A stretch of 64,000 nt of DNA from an uncultured Lachnospiraceae bacterium (GTDB lineage: Bacteria; Bacillota; Clostridia; Lachnospirales; Lachnospiraceae): assembly GCA_910584915.1 (NCBI GenBank), contig CAJUDM010000024.1, positions 1 through 64,000 on the forward strand, written 5' to 3'. Position numbers and translations under genes: made by a program. Below the pieces are notes generated by a model that ran no database searches, had not been told where the DNA came from, and was given only the letters and a program-made list of their open reading frames with translations. The stretch's first letter is position 1. Every line of letters starts with the position of its first letter. Positions 50,478 to 59,811 of this stretch are shown one piece after another.

Positions 50478-51488
50478 ATGAGCATGGAGATGAAAAGAAA
50501 GCTGAGAAAAACGATTCTTCTGGCATTTAAGATCGCTGTCGGAAGCGGGACCGCCATCTATATTGCGGAAGCTCTGCATCTGGAATATGCTGTTTCTGCG
50601 GGGACGGTGACGCTTTTGGCACTTCTTGCCACAAAGTGGGAGACGATAAAGTTTTCCTTCATCCGCCTCGGCACATTTTTCTTTACGGCGTTTATGGTAT
50701 TTTTGCTGGTTCCCCGCATGCACAGTGAGTGGGTGGCTTACGGTGTCATTGTTTTTGTGCTTGTCTTCCTCTCGGATATGATGGGGTGGCGGGCGACATT
50801 GTCGGTCAATGCGGTCATCACCGCCCACTATATAACAGGGCAGGACTTCAGTGCGGCATTTTTCCGGAATGAATTTATGCTGGTGTTTATCGGCAGCGGG
50901 ATCGCGTTTGTGCTGAACCTGTTCCATCTGAACAGAAGCCAGAAGAAGCATCTGATGGACGGGATACGCTATGTGGAGGAGACGATGCAGGGCGACCTGC
51001 GGGAGCTGGCGGATTATCTGCTGAAGGAACAGATGAGCCACAGCGTCTGGGAGGATATCCGGACGTTGGAGAAGAAGCTGAGAAAGTTCATGGAGGAGGC
51101 GGGGGAATATCAGGACAATACCTTTGAATCCCATCATGACTACTATGAGGATTATTTTGCAATGCGCCTTGACCAGTGCCGGATGCTGGACAGCCTGCAC
51201 TATGAGATGAAGAGGATAAGGTCCATGCCGAAGCAGGCGGGTGTGATAGCGGAGTATATCCGTTATCTGGCTGATTATGTTGTGGAAAAAAACGTGCCGG
51301 AAAAGCAGATGGAAAAGCTGAACGGGATCTTTGCGGACATGAAAAAGGAGGAACTGCCGAAGTCGCGGGAAGAGTTTGAGAGCCGGGCGCTCCTGTACCA
51401 TATCCTGATGGATCTGGAGGAGTTCTTAAAATATAAGCAGGCTTTTGTGGAGAATCTGAGCGGGCGGCAGCGGAAGGAATACTGGTGA
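50478..51488 (+). CDS. Aromatic acid exporter (ArAE/FUSC-like) family protein 1
   Basis: A 336-residue protein with four to five membrane helices in the first 150 residues (A-F-K-I-A-V-G-S-G-T-A, A-V-S-A-G-T-V-T-L-L), followed by a long helical cytoplasmic C-terminal domain, as in ArAE_1 proteins. These are putative exporters of aromatic acids or other anions. It shares most positions with the gene 164 bp downstream (L-H-L-E-Y-A-V-S-A-G-T-V-T-L-L; E-F-E-S-R-A-L-L-Y-H-I). ATG 50478 follows GGAGGGCG. Confidence 0.88.
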   Translation: MSMEMKRKLRKTILLAFKIAVGSGTAIYIAEALHLEYAVSAGTVTLLALLATKWETIKFSFIRLGTFFFTAFMVFLLVPRMHSEWVAYGVIVFVLVFLSDMMGWRATLSVNAVITAHYITGQDFSAAFFRNEFMLVFIGSGIAFVLNLFHLNRSQKKHLMDGIRYVEETMQGDLRELADYLLKEQMSHSVWEDIRTLEKKLRKFMEEAGEYQDNTFESHHDYYEDYFAMRLDQCRMLDSLHYEMKRIRSMPKQAGVIAEYIRYLADYVVEKNVPEKQMEKLNGIFADMKKEELPKSREEFESRALLYHILMDLEEFLKYKQAFVENLSGRQRKEYW

Positions 51489-51573
51489 ACATCCGGCTTC
51501 CCGCGTGTATCCGCGCAACAGTGAGGCGGAAGCAGGAGCGCTGCACAGAAATATATTTCCGGGCGGAAACGGA

Positions 51574-51602
51574 TTGTAAAACCCGACAAAAAAGACTATA
51601 AT
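51574..51602 (+). promoter_or_regulatory. Promoter of the second ArAE gene
   Basis: TTGTAA, a 17-base spacer and TATAAT, about 50 bp before the start codon, so the second paralogue can be expressed on its own. Confidence 0.65.
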
Positions 51603-51652
51603 GAGCGCAAAAAGGAAAACAGGCGGCAATATGGCTTTGAGGAGGGACGACA

Positions 51653-52663
51653 ATGAGTATCAGGACGAGAAGAAGGCTGGAGAAGAACCTGCTGCTGGCG
51701 ATGAAGGTTGCGGTCGGAAGCGCGGCGGCTATTTATATAGCCGGGCTTCTGCATCTGGAATACGCGGTTTCCGCAGGTACGGTGACACTTCTGTCACTGC
51801 TGGGGACAAAGATGGAGACGGTAAAATTTACCTTTGTCCGCCTCGGCACATTTGCGGTCACTACACTGTTCGCGATGTTGTTTATACCCCATATGCAGAG
51901 TGTGTGGGTTGCTTTCGGGCTGGTGATCTTCGGCATCGTCTTTCTGTCGGCAATGCTGGACTGGAAATCGACTCTGTCGGTCAATGGCGTGATCGCTGCC
52001 CACTATATGACCACAAAGGATTTCAGCATCGGGTTTCTCTATAATGAATTTATGCTGGTGCTGATCGGTGTGTCCATCGCTTTTTTGCTGAATATGTTTT
52101 ATCTGAACAAAAAGCAGGAAAAGCATATCATAAAGGGGATGCGTTTTACGGAAAAAATGCTGCGGGATATCCTGTCTGAGATGGCGGATTATCTCCTGGA
52201 GAGGCAGATGGAAAAGGACGTCTGGGAGGAGATCCGTATGCTGGAGGTCCGGCTCGGGGATATGATCGAGGAGGCGAGGGAGTATAAGAGCAATTCTTTT
52301 CTGTCCTATCACCAGTACTATATCGATTACTTTATCATGCGCATGAACCAGCTGAAGATGCTGCACAGCCTGCACTATGAGATGCGCAGGATAAGGAGTA
52401 TGCCAAAGCAGGCGAAGATCGTGGCGGATTATATGATCTATATGGGGGAGCGTATCTCGGAGAAGAATGTGGCAAAGAGTGAGATGGAAAATCTGCAGAA
52501 GGTTTTTGAAAATATGAGCAGGGAAGAGCTGCCGCGGAAGCAGGAAGAGTTTGAGAGCCGCGCGCTGCTCTATCACATTATGATGGATATAGAAGAATTT
52601 TTGACATGCAAGATCCGCTTTGTGGAAAATATCAGTGAGAAGCAGAGGAAGATGTACTGGTGA
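51653..52663 (+). CDS. Aromatic acid exporter (ArAE/FUSC-like) family protein 2
   Basis: A tandem paralogue of the preceding gene with exactly the same length (336 residues), the same N-terminal membrane bundle (M-K-V-A-V-G-S-A-A-A-I-Y-I-A) and the same helical C-terminal domain ending K-Q-R-K-M-Y-W. ATG 51653 follows GAGGAGGGACGACA. Divergence is spread across the whole protein, so the duplication is not recent. The substrate is unknown. Confidence 0.88.
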   Translation: MSIRTRRRLEKNLLLAMKVAVGSAAAIYIAGLLHLEYAVSAGTVTLLSLLGTKMETVKFTFVRLGTFAVTTLFAMLFIPHMQSVWVAFGLVIFGIVFLSAMLDWKSTLSVNGVIAAHYMTTKDFSIGFLYNEFMLVLIGVSIAFLLNMFYLNKKQEKHIIKGMRFTEKMLRDILSEMADYLLERQMEKDVWEEIRMLEVRLGDMIEEAREYKSNSFLSYHQYYIDYFIMRMNQLKMLHSLHYEMRRIRSMPKQAKIVADYMIYMGERISEKNVAKSEMENLQKVFENMSREELPRKQEEFESRALLYHIMMDIEEFLTCKIRFVENISEKQRKMYW

Positions 52664-52794
52664 GAGGGGGTTCAGAGAACCGAGGAGACAGGGCTGCCGA
52701 AAGACAGATATCCGCAGATAAGGTGATGCCGTACATTCCGCTTTTTTGGCAGAATGTACGGCTTTTTCAACGCAGTATCGCGAAGGATATGGTT

Positions 52795-54489
52795 TTATGG
52801 GCCTTCTGTGTTTTCGGATTCCCGATAACAGAAATAATCAAAATCCGCCGGGATCTTTGTCCCCTGCCCGTCAACGCTGAACATGCCGACAAAGGCTCCT
52901 GTAAAAGCCACGCCGCAGGCGGCAGTGATATATTCGTCCGAGAGTTTTGCGGAATCAAATACTCTGGGGACCGCAATCCACTCTTTCCCGTCAAAGGAGT
53001 AGAAATACTGATACCGGATGCCCTGCACTTTTACTTTAAAGTATACATATTCCGCATGTTCGGGGACGGGCACCGGATGTTCTTCATACACGCTTTCCGA
53101 CCTGGAGAGATCCGTGTTTATCACATCGATGACGCGCCCGTATGTCTCATGCCATGTCATTTCAATACAGGTAAAACTCCGCGTATTATAATAGCAGGTA
53201 AGTCCCGCAAACTGCTGGAAGGACTTCGGGTGGTATGCCATTTTCACTTCCGCCTCAAAATAAAAACTTTGCCATCTGCGCGCCACGTGCGCCTGGGTGA
53301 AGGCGGATGAGAGTGAGAAATGCCCGTACAGCCTCAGATGTCCGGGACGGTCCTTCAGGGAACAGATGCTCTCATTTAACGGAGTTCTCAGGCTCTGAAA
53401 ATGGAGATTCAGCTTATCATCGTCAAAGTCATCTTTTTCCGGGCAGTCCTGTGTCCGTCTGTATTCCCCCGCGTTTGTGGACATGCCTGCCTTCTCTGGC
53501 CCGTTATGCCCGCATACTCCTGCAGGTGCATCAACCTCGGTCAGTCCGTTGTGCCCGCCCGCGATATGCGGCCATCCCTCCTCATCCCATATGATCTTCT
53601 GGATCGCTGTCTCCCGCCCGAGAGGACAAAAGCCCTTCGGATCGATCGCGGATTCCGTGTCATGATGCAGCGGCCTTGCCATCAGGTGTGCAAAATACCA
53701 TTCTCCCGCCGGTGTCTGCACAAGAGAACCGTGCCCCGCCTTCTGGAAGGGATGGTATGGTGCGTCGAGCGTTGTGAGCAGAGGTCCGCCGGGCTGTGTC
53801 TCAAAAGGATCGAGAAGGGATCCCGCCCTTGCAACTCTCGACTGATGGGCGTATCCGGTCCCGCCCTGCGCCACGAACAGATAGTAGAGGCCATTTATTT
53901 TATAGAGGTGCGGGCCTTCCGCGAGCCGGTCCTCCGTACCTTTATAGATCACCCGGGGTTCTCCGACGAGGGCGCCCTTTTTTTCCGAATACTCCGTGCA
54001 CATAATGCCGTAAAAAGGATGGCGGTACGGCCTTGGATCCCAGTACTGGTTCACCAGATACTTCCTGCCGTCGTCATCGTGGAACAGCGATGCGTCAAAC
54101 CCGGCGGTATTCAGAAAGATTGGATCGGACCAGGGACCACGGATATCTTTCGCGGTCGTCAGATAATTGACGCAGTCCTTGAATGCGCCGTTTGTCACCT
54201 TGGCATCGGTATAGACAAGATAAAAGGTTCCGTTGTCGTAGGAGAGATCAGGAGCCCAGATGCCTCCGGAATCGGGATCTCCGGTCATATCGAGAAGACG
54301 TTTCTCTGACAGGGGATAAGTGAGCAGACGCCAGTTCACCAGATCTTTGGACTCATGGATCTGAACGCCGGGCCACCATTCAAAGGTGGATGTGGCGATG
54401 TAGTATGTGTCATCGGCTCTGATCATACAGGGGTCCGGATGAAATCCTCTCAGAACCGGATTCTTTATTTTCATAGTGTCAGTTTTCAT
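52795..54489 (-). CDS. Glycoside hydrolase family 43 (beta-xylosidase-like)
   Basis: A 564-residue two-domain enzyme. The GH43 propeller has catalytic Asp in G-F-H-P-D-P-C (near residue 19), Asp in G-F-D-A-S-L-F, and general-acid Glu in L-A-E-G-P-H. The C-terminal part (about 360-564) is a lectin-like sandwich as in xylosidase-type members (A-G-L-T-C-Y-Y-N-T). Substrate is probably xylo-oligosaccharides or arabinosyl side chains. There is no signal peptide, so it is intracellular. ATG 54489 follows AAAAGGAG. It is transcribed away from the GH28 gene across a shared operator region. Confidence 0.92.
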   Translation of the reverse strand: MKTDTMKIKNPVLRGFHPDPCMIRADDTYYIATSTFEWWPGVQIHESKDLVNWRLLTYPLSEKRLLDMTGDPDSGGIWAPDLSYDNGTFYLVYTDAKVTNGAFKDCVNYLTTAKDIRGPWSDPIFLNTAGFDASLFHDDDGRKYLVNQYWDPRPYRHPFYGIMCTEYSEKKGALVGEPRVIYKGTEDRLAEGPHLYKINGLYYLFVAQGGTGYAHQSRVARAGSLLDPFETQPGGPLLTTLDAPYHPFQKAGHGSLVQTPAGEWYFAHLMARPLHHDTESAIDPKGFCPLGRETAIQKIIWDEEGWPHIAGGHNGLTEVDAPAGVCGHNGPEKAGMSTNAGEYRRTQDCPEKDDFDDDKLNLHFQSLRTPLNESICSLKDRPGHLRLYGHFSLSSAFTQAHVARRWQSFYFEAEVKMAYHPKSFQQFAGLTCYYNTRSFTCIEMTWHETYGRVIDVINTDLSRSESVYEEHPVPVPEHAEYVYFKVKVQGIRYQYFYSFDGKEWIAVPRVFDSAKLSDEYITAACGVAFTGAFVGMFSVDGQGTKIPADFDYFCYRESENTEGP

Positions 54490-54672
54490 AGTGGCAGATC
54501 TCCTTTTCTGCGGATACGGACACCGGGGGAGAGCCCCGGCTGGATCCGGCATTTCAGTAATCCATCATAATCCAGATGTCCTGTTATTGCAATCCCCAAT
54601 ATTTTTATTGGCAATTTTGCACAAAACAGAAGCGCAAAATTTGGTACTATTTACAAAAATCCAAATGGAGTA

Positions 54673-54701
54673 TTGTCAAAAGAGGAATAATATGCTAAAT
54701 T
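54673..54701 (+). promoter_or_regulatory. Promoter of the GH28 gene
   Basis: TTGTCA, a 17-base spacer and TAAATT with an upstream TGC. The AACGTT sites begin 14 bases after the -10, where a bound repressor would block initiation. Confidence 0.6.
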
Positions 54702-54714
54702 AATTTCCAGAGGA

Positions 54715-54766
54715 TTGGAAACGTTACCGGAAACGTTACTGGGAGCGATACCGGTAACGTTATCGA
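54715..54766. promoter_or_regulatory. Cluster of three AACGTT-centred LacI-type operators
   Basis: GGAAACGTTACC (54717-54728), GGAAACGTTACT (54729-54740) and GGTAACGTTATC (54753-54764) carry the central AACGTT of LacI-family operators. Centre-to-centre distances are 12 and 24 bp. The likely regulator is encoded at 62313-63341. The rest of the 54490-54913 gap has no gene. Confidence 0.7.
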
Positions 54767-54913
54767 ACGAAAAATAAGAGCAGAAGAGAATTTTGAAGAC
54801 AGGATAAAACGGATTTCCGCTGCATCCGCCGATATGCTCAGAATAACTGAGGCTGTCCTGAGGCATGGAATCTGGATCATTGCCCGCGGAAATGGAGACG
54901 GCCAGGAGAATTT

Positions 54914-56284
54914 ATGGGAGAGAGAGCGATCATGGAAAAACAGGAATACATACCGAGGACGGTGAGAGACGAGCCTTTGTATGAGCTGAAGAGTGTGGAG
55001 GATCTGAAGATATCTTCTCTGTACAGAGTCAGAATTGACGGAAAAGAGACAGATGTATTCTGCAATGAATTTTTCCATTTCGCGATACCGGTGTATGACA
55101 GGAAGGGACAGGAACAGGAAGTGGAGGTGACGATCCCGGACGATGGTAAAATGGTAAAACTGCGCCCCGCATCCGCCGGCGTTTCTTTTCAGAGGGACGG
55201 TTCCGTATTGAGATTCAGGCTTCCCGCCGGCTGCAGGGTGATCGTGGAGATCGATGGAGATCTGCTGTGTCCCCTCTATATCCTCGGGACCGAGAGGGTA
55301 AAAAAGCCGGATCATATATCTTATGAGTTTCAAAAGGGAAAGGCGTACAATATCGGCACGCTGGATTTAAAATCAGGAGATGTGGTCTACATAGAAGAGG
55401 GCGCCCTCGTCAGCGGCATGATCCGCTCACGGATGGCGGACCATGTCAGGATCATAGGAAACGGGATCCTGTACGGCGGAAACTGGCATGAGTGGAATAA
55501 AAACGGTGCGGAGCAGATGGTCGTCACAGTGCTCGGAAAGGACATCGAGATCCGGGGCGTCACGATGCTTGACGGAGGAAGCTGGCATCTTGTGCCGACG
55601 GCATGTGAGGATGTGCGGATCGAGGACATCAATATTCTGGGAAAGGTCATTACCGGGGACGGCATTGATATCGTGGGATGCCGGGATGTGACAGTGAGAA
55701 ACAGTTTTGTCCGGGCAAATGATGACTGTATTTCAATTAAGGCGGAAGAATTTCGGGATCCGTCCGGCTGTGCGGATGTAAAGCATATTCTGGTGGAGGA
55801 CTGTCTGTTCTGGAATGCGGAGTTTGGGAACGCGCTGGAGATTGGGTACGAGACGAGATGTGATGAGATATCTGACGTCGTGTTCCGGAATTGTACGGTC
55901 GCGCACTGTGAATATGAGGGCAACCAGTCCGGCGGCGTTTTGACGATCCACAATGCAGACCGTGCGTTTGTACATGATATCCACTATGAGGATATCCGGA
56001 TCGAGGATGCGCAGGAGAAATTTATCGATATCAAAACGCTGGATTCCAAGTACTCCAGTGACCGGGTAAGAGGGATGGTCAGCGATATCCATTTTAAAAA
56101 TATTGAGATCACGGAGGGCGCTTTCCCGGTTTCCATTGTCAGAGGATTTGAGATGAAGCATGAGGTGTGCAGGATCCATGATATCTATTTCGAGAATATC
56201 GTCGTCCATGGAAAAAAGATAGAGAGCGTCAATGAACTGCGCATGGTGAAAGAGCTGAGCGACGGATTTCATTTCCGCGGATGA
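54914..56284 (+). CDS. Glycoside hydrolase family 28-like (pectin-active) right-handed beta-helix protein
   Basis: A 456-residue protein with an N-terminal domain (about 1-130) and a parallel beta-helix. The GH28 signature is visible as G-D-G-I-D-I-V-G and R-A-N-D-D-C-I-S-I-K, matching the family's catalytic Asp residues, followed by the N-A-L-E-I-G-Y and G-G-V-L-T-I turns. GH28 enzymes cleave galacturonan or rhamnogalacturonan. There is no signal peptide. ATG 54914 follows CAGGAG; ATG 54932 is also possible. It leads into the sugar ABC transporter. Confidence 0.85.
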   Translation: MGERAIMEKQEYIPRTVRDEPLYELKSVEDLKISSLYRVRIDGKETDVFCNEFFHFAIPVYDRKGQEQEVEVTIPDDGKMVKLRPASAGVSFQRDGSVLRFRLPAGCRVIVEIDGDLLCPLYILGTERVKKPDHISYEFQKGKAYNIGTLDLKSGDVVYIEEGALVSGMIRSRMADHVRIIGNGILYGGNWHEWNKNGAEQMVVTVLGKDIEIRGVTMLDGGSWHLVPTACEDVRIEDINILGKVITGDGIDIVGCRDVTVRNSFVRANDDCISIKAEEFRDPSGCADVKHILVEDCLFWNAEFGNALEIGYETRCDEISDVVFRNCTVAHCEYEGNQSGGVLTIHNADRAFVHDIHYEDIRIEDAQEKFIDIKTLDSKYSSDRVRGMVSDIHFKNIEITEGAFPVSIVRGFEMKHEVCRIHDIYFENIVVHGKKIESVNELRMVKELSDGFHFRG

Positions 56285-56438
56285 TGAGGCGATGCGCGGA
56301 AGAGTCTGTGGATGTGAGAGCGTCATGATCGGAGCAGGACTGAACCGGTGAAACGATGCACGGAAGTATGGCGGATAGCTGTGGGCGATGCAGGATAACA
56401 GTTGCGGTACTATTTGGAGACAAAGGCCTGTGGGGAGC

Positions 56439-56459
56439 AGACAGAACAGATCTCTGTCT
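56439..56459 (+). other. Hairpin upstream of the binding-protein gene
   Basis: AGACAGA pairs with TCTGTCT over a seven-base loop, 47 bp ahead of the solute-binding protein start. No T-run follows; it may stabilise the mRNA end of the highly expressed binding-protein gene. Confidence 0.4.
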
Positions 56460-56506
56460 CTGATGAAATACATAAATAAAAGAAAATTATTTAAGGAGGC
56501 AAAAAA

Positions 56507-57811
56507 ATGAAAAAAATGAAAAAGTGGCTGGCTCTCGGGCTGGCAGCGGTAATGGTGCTGTCGATGACAGCGTGCGGCGGCAGCGGCGACAGTGCCGGTG
56601 GCGGGGGGGCAGATTCCTCCGGGGAAAGCAGCAGCGCGGATGGCAAGACGAAAGTCACCATGGCGGTCTGGAACGGAAGCTGGGGTGAGGACCTGCAGGC
56701 GATCCAGGAGGATTTCAACAGCAAGAACGAGGATATCGATCTGGACATCCAGATGCAGACAGGCGACTACTCCGATTTCCTCGGCGCGAAGGTGGCGTCA
56801 AACGATCTGCCGGATATCTATCTTCTGACACCTTATCAGCAGGTGGTGGCATTTGCGGAGGCGGGCAGACTGATGGATCTCTCCGAAGAACCTTTTGTGG
56901 ATGTGGTATATCCCACAGCGCTTGAAGCGGTGAAAGGGAGTGACGGCAAAATATACGCGTTCCCTCATGCCAATGAGTACCTGGGCGTTTTCTACAACAA
57001 GGAGATCTTTGCGAATGCGGGGATCGATACCCTTCCCACGACAAGGGATGAATTTGCGGAAGTCTGCGCGAAACTGGAGGCGGCTGGCGTTCAGCCGATC
57101 GCACCCACCTACAAGGAGTCCTGGACGTTGAAGCATCTGTTCAGCATGCTGCTCACACCTTTTGTACAGGATGATATCCCGGGATTCCTCGCTTCCCTGA
57201 ACTCCGGTGAGGGAACTTTCGCAGTGGACGGCATCGATGAAGTTTTCGCGTTCTTAGATATTATGAAACAGTATTCCGGCAGCAATATGATGGACCAGGA
57301 TTCCACTTCCGGCTTCAACGCGCTGGCAAACGGACAGGCGGCGATGCTGTTATCCGGTGAATTCAGCCTTTCGACTGTTGCACATGCAGATCCGGTACAG
57401 GATATCGGATGTTTCGCAGTTCCGGTTTCCAACGACGCATCCAAGAACAAACTCGGCGCGGATGTAGCTACCTGCTATGTGATCAACGCAAACACGGAGC
57501 ATCCTGATCTGTGCAAGAGGGTGTTGGCATATATGAGCGATCCGGAACAGAAGTGGATCACGCAGCTTACCATGGATCTGGGCGATGCGCCTCCGGCAAT
57601 GCCTTACACCGGTGGAGAACCGAGCTCCGCAATGGATGATTACACGAGATACTGCGACGAAGGAAACACTGTCCCCTGGGTATATCAGCAGTATGCGAAC
57701 GGCTTTGACGTTACGTCGGGCGATATCTTACAGGGTTATATGGCAGGGGCAAAGGATCAGGCGACTGTGATTCAGGAATTGGACGAGAGCTACCTGAACT
57801 TTATTCAGTAA
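56507..57811 (+). CDS. Sugar ABC transporter substrate-binding lipoprotein
   Basis: A 434-residue extracellular lipoprotein: signal peptide with lipobox M-T-A-C (Cys at 23), then a Gly/Ser-rich linker, then a family-1 bacterial extracellular solute-binding fold (V-T-M-A-V-W-N-G-S-W; N-D-L-P-D-I-Y-L-L-T-P). Two permease genes follow. The ligand is likely an oligosaccharide released from pectin or xylan, given the neighbouring GH28 and GH43 genes. AAGGAGGC precedes the ATG. Confidence 0.93.
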   Translation: MKKMKKWLALGLAAVMVLSMTACGGSGDSAGGGGADSSGESSSADGKTKVTMAVWNGSWGEDLQAIQEDFNSKNEDIDLDIQMQTGDYSDFLGAKVASNDLPDIYLLTPYQQVVAFAEAGRLMDLSEEPFVDVVYPTALEAVKGSDGKIYAFPHANEYLGVFYNKEIFANAGIDTLPTTRDEFAEVCAKLEAAGVQPIAPTYKESWTLKHLFSMLLTPFVQDDIPGFLASLNSGEGTFAVDGIDEVFAFLDIMKQYSGSNMMDQDSTSGFNALANGQAAMLLSGEFSLSTVAHADPVQDIGCFAVPVSNDASKNKLGADVATCYVINANTEHPDLCKRVLAYMSDPEQKWITQLTMDLGDAPPAMPYTGGEPSSAMDDYTRYCDEGNTVPWVYQQYANGFDVTSGDILQGYMAGAKDQATVIQELDESYLNFIQ

Positions 57812-57965
57812 CTTATTGGAAACCGCCAATTAGAACCGAAGGCTGCGCGCTTGACAGGGATGCCATATGCCAGGCAGTGTCCGAACACATGCGGGCAGCC
57901 TTATGCGAAATGGGCCAGGCGGTTGTGACAGCAGCCGCTCAGCCTGTTTGGAGGGGTAAGAAGAT

Positions 57966-58850
57966 ATGTCGATTTTATTTCAAAAAAGAAGAAAATTTTA
58001 TTACGCGCTGATCATACCGGCACTGATCCTGTATGCAGGCGCATTGTTGATCCCTCTGTTCGGGGGGACGATTCCCTACTCTTTCCTGAACTGGAATCTG
58101 ATGAGCGGGAAGAAGAGTATGGCAGGGTTTGAGAACTATGTGAAGCTGTTCTCGGATGAGGGCTTCCGTATATCGTTTCTCTTTAACCTGAAACTGGGCG
58201 TGTTCACGATCATCGGGAGTAATCTGGTGAGTTTTGTGCTGGCGTACTTTTTAAACAAAAATATCAGGGCGAAGGGGCTCTCCCGCGCGCTGTTCTTTAT
58301 TCCGAATATTATCTCCGCAGTGCTGGTGGCATTTATCTGGACATTTATCTTTTCCCAGATCCTGCCGAATCTGGCGGAGACGATGCACTGGGACTGGTTA
58401 GGATCGATCAGCTGGTTCGGCTCACCCGGCACGGCGACCTTTACGATCATTCTCGTATCGGTGTGGCAGCAGATCGGGTTTCTGATGATGATCTATACCG
58501 CGGGGCTGCAGACGATTCCGATGGATCTGATCGAAGCGGGAAAGATCGACGGATGTACGGGCTTCCGCCTGATCAAAGATATCCAGCTTCCGCTGCTGAT
58601 GCCGACCATCACGATCAATCTGTTTGTGTCCATCTCCGGTGCTTTCAAGGCATTCGATGTACCGAACGCGATGACTGCGGGAGGTCCTTACGGCACGACA
58701 ACGCCTGTGGCAATGGATATCTATAAGGAAGCGTTTGTCAAATACAACATGGGCTACGGCGCGGCAAAATCTGTCATCTTATTCCTGGTGGTGGCGGCTG
58801 TGACCCTGATCCAGCTTAATTTCACAAGAAAGAGGGAGGTGTCGTACTGA
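57966..58850 (+). CDS. Sugar ABC transporter permease 1 (MalF/UgpA type)
   Basis: A 294-residue inner-membrane protein with six helices and the ATPase-contact EAA loop D-L-I-E-A-G-K-I-D-G-C-T-G-F near residue 193. Its stop overlaps the start of the second permease by one base, showing coupling. It forms the transport channel together with that protein. Confidence 0.94.
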   Translation: MSILFQKRRKFYYALIIPALILYAGALLIPLFGGTIPYSFLNWNLMSGKKSMAGFENYVKLFSDEGFRISFLFNLKLGVFTIIGSNLVSFVLAYFLNKNIRAKGLSRALFFIPNIISAVLVAFIWTFIFSQILPNLAETMHWDWLGSISWFGSPGTATFTIILVSVWQQIGFLMMIYTAGLQTIPMDLIEAGKIDGCTGFRLIKDIQLPLLMPTITINLFVSISGAFKAFDVPNAMTAGGPYGTTTPVAMDIYKEAFVKYNMGYGAAKSVILFLVVAAVTLIQLNFTRKREVSY

Positions 58851-59680
58851 TGGGAGAGACAAAGGAAAAAGGCAATATTGCGGCAACACTGGTTATGCTG
58901 GTACTCGGTTTCATCTTTGTACTGCCGATCCTGCTTTTAGTGATGAACAGCTTTAAACCCTACAGCGATATGATCTCTAACTTTCTGGCGTTCCCGAAAC
59001 ACTTTACGCTCGACAACTACAAAGAAGCGGTAGCGAGGATGGACTTTGTGAAAGTGTTCTTAAACTCCGCGTATGTGACGGGCGGAACCGTGATCGTGGG
59101 ACTGATCGTGAGCTTTTTCGCGGCGTACGGGATTGCGCACATCGAATCGAAGGACGGACCGCTCTGGTATATGCTATTTACGTTGGGACAGATCGTTCCG
59201 TTCCATACGATCATGATCGCGCTGCAGGTTATGACGACAAAATTTCATATGAACAATAAACTGACGGTGCTGATCGGGCTGTACGCCGGGTTCCACTGCG
59301 CGTTTGGTATCTTTACCTATGTGGGATTCTTAAAATCGGTGCCGAGGGATCTGGAGGAGGCGGCGTGTATCGACGGCTGCGGCGCGTTCCGCACGATGAT
59401 GCAGATCATCTTCCCGTTGGTGAAGCCGACGAGTATCACCATCGGCGTTCTGTTCTTCCTCTGGACATGGAACGACTTCCTGATGCCGAGCCTGATGATC
59501 GGTGAGACGAGCAAGAGGACATTGACGGTCATGATCTATATGTTCCGAAGCAACGCAAGTTCCGACTGGAATCTTCTGATCGCGGCGCTGACGCTCTCCA
59601 TCATACCGATCGTTATTCTGTACATTCTGGCACAGAAATATATTACCAGCGGTATTACAGCGGGAGCGGTAAAGATGTAA
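58850..59680 (+). CDS. Sugar ABC transporter permease 2 (MalG/UgpE type)
   Basis: A 276-residue protein with six helices and the EAA loop D-L-E-E-A-A-C-I-D-G-C-G-A-F near residue 169. No ATPase gene is present in the cluster, so the pair presumably uses a shared MsmX/UgpC-type ATPase encoded elsewhere, as is common in Firmicutes. Confidence 0.94.
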   Translation: MGETKEKGNIAATLVMLVLGFIFVLPILLLVMNSFKPYSDMISNFLAFPKHFTLDNYKEAVARMDFVKVFLNSAYVTGGTVIVGLIVSFFAAYGIAHIESKDGPLWYMLFTLGQIVPFHTIMIALQVMTTKFHMNNKLTVLIGLYAGFHCAFGIFTYVGFLKSVPRDLEEAACIDGCGAFRTMMQIIFPLVKPTSITIGVLFFLWTWNDFLMPSLMIGETSKRTLTVMIYMFRSNASSDWNLLIAALTLSIIPIVILYILAQKYITSGITAGAVKM

Positions 59681-59746
59681 GCCTGCTCATTCGGCGAGCG
59701 GCGAATATTGATCATGAATCACAGATTTATGATATATTGATGCGGG

Positions 59747-59775
59747 AACGTCATAAAGAAAAACTTTATGGCGTT
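59747..59775 (+). other. Hairpin between the permease and MBL genes
   Basis: AACGTCATAAAG pairs with CTTTATGGCGTT (12 pairs, one wobble) over an AAAAA loop. It is followed by only TTCC, so it is a weak terminator or an mRNA-end stabiliser. Confidence 0.45.
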
Positions 59776-59811
59776 TCCTGCAAAAAGGACTTAAAGTACA
59801 GGAGAGCAGCG

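Noticed and set aside
53401..54309. A 302-codon plus-strand frame inside the GH43 gene
   Set aside because: Antisense to clear GH43 catalytic motifs and without a ribosome binding site.
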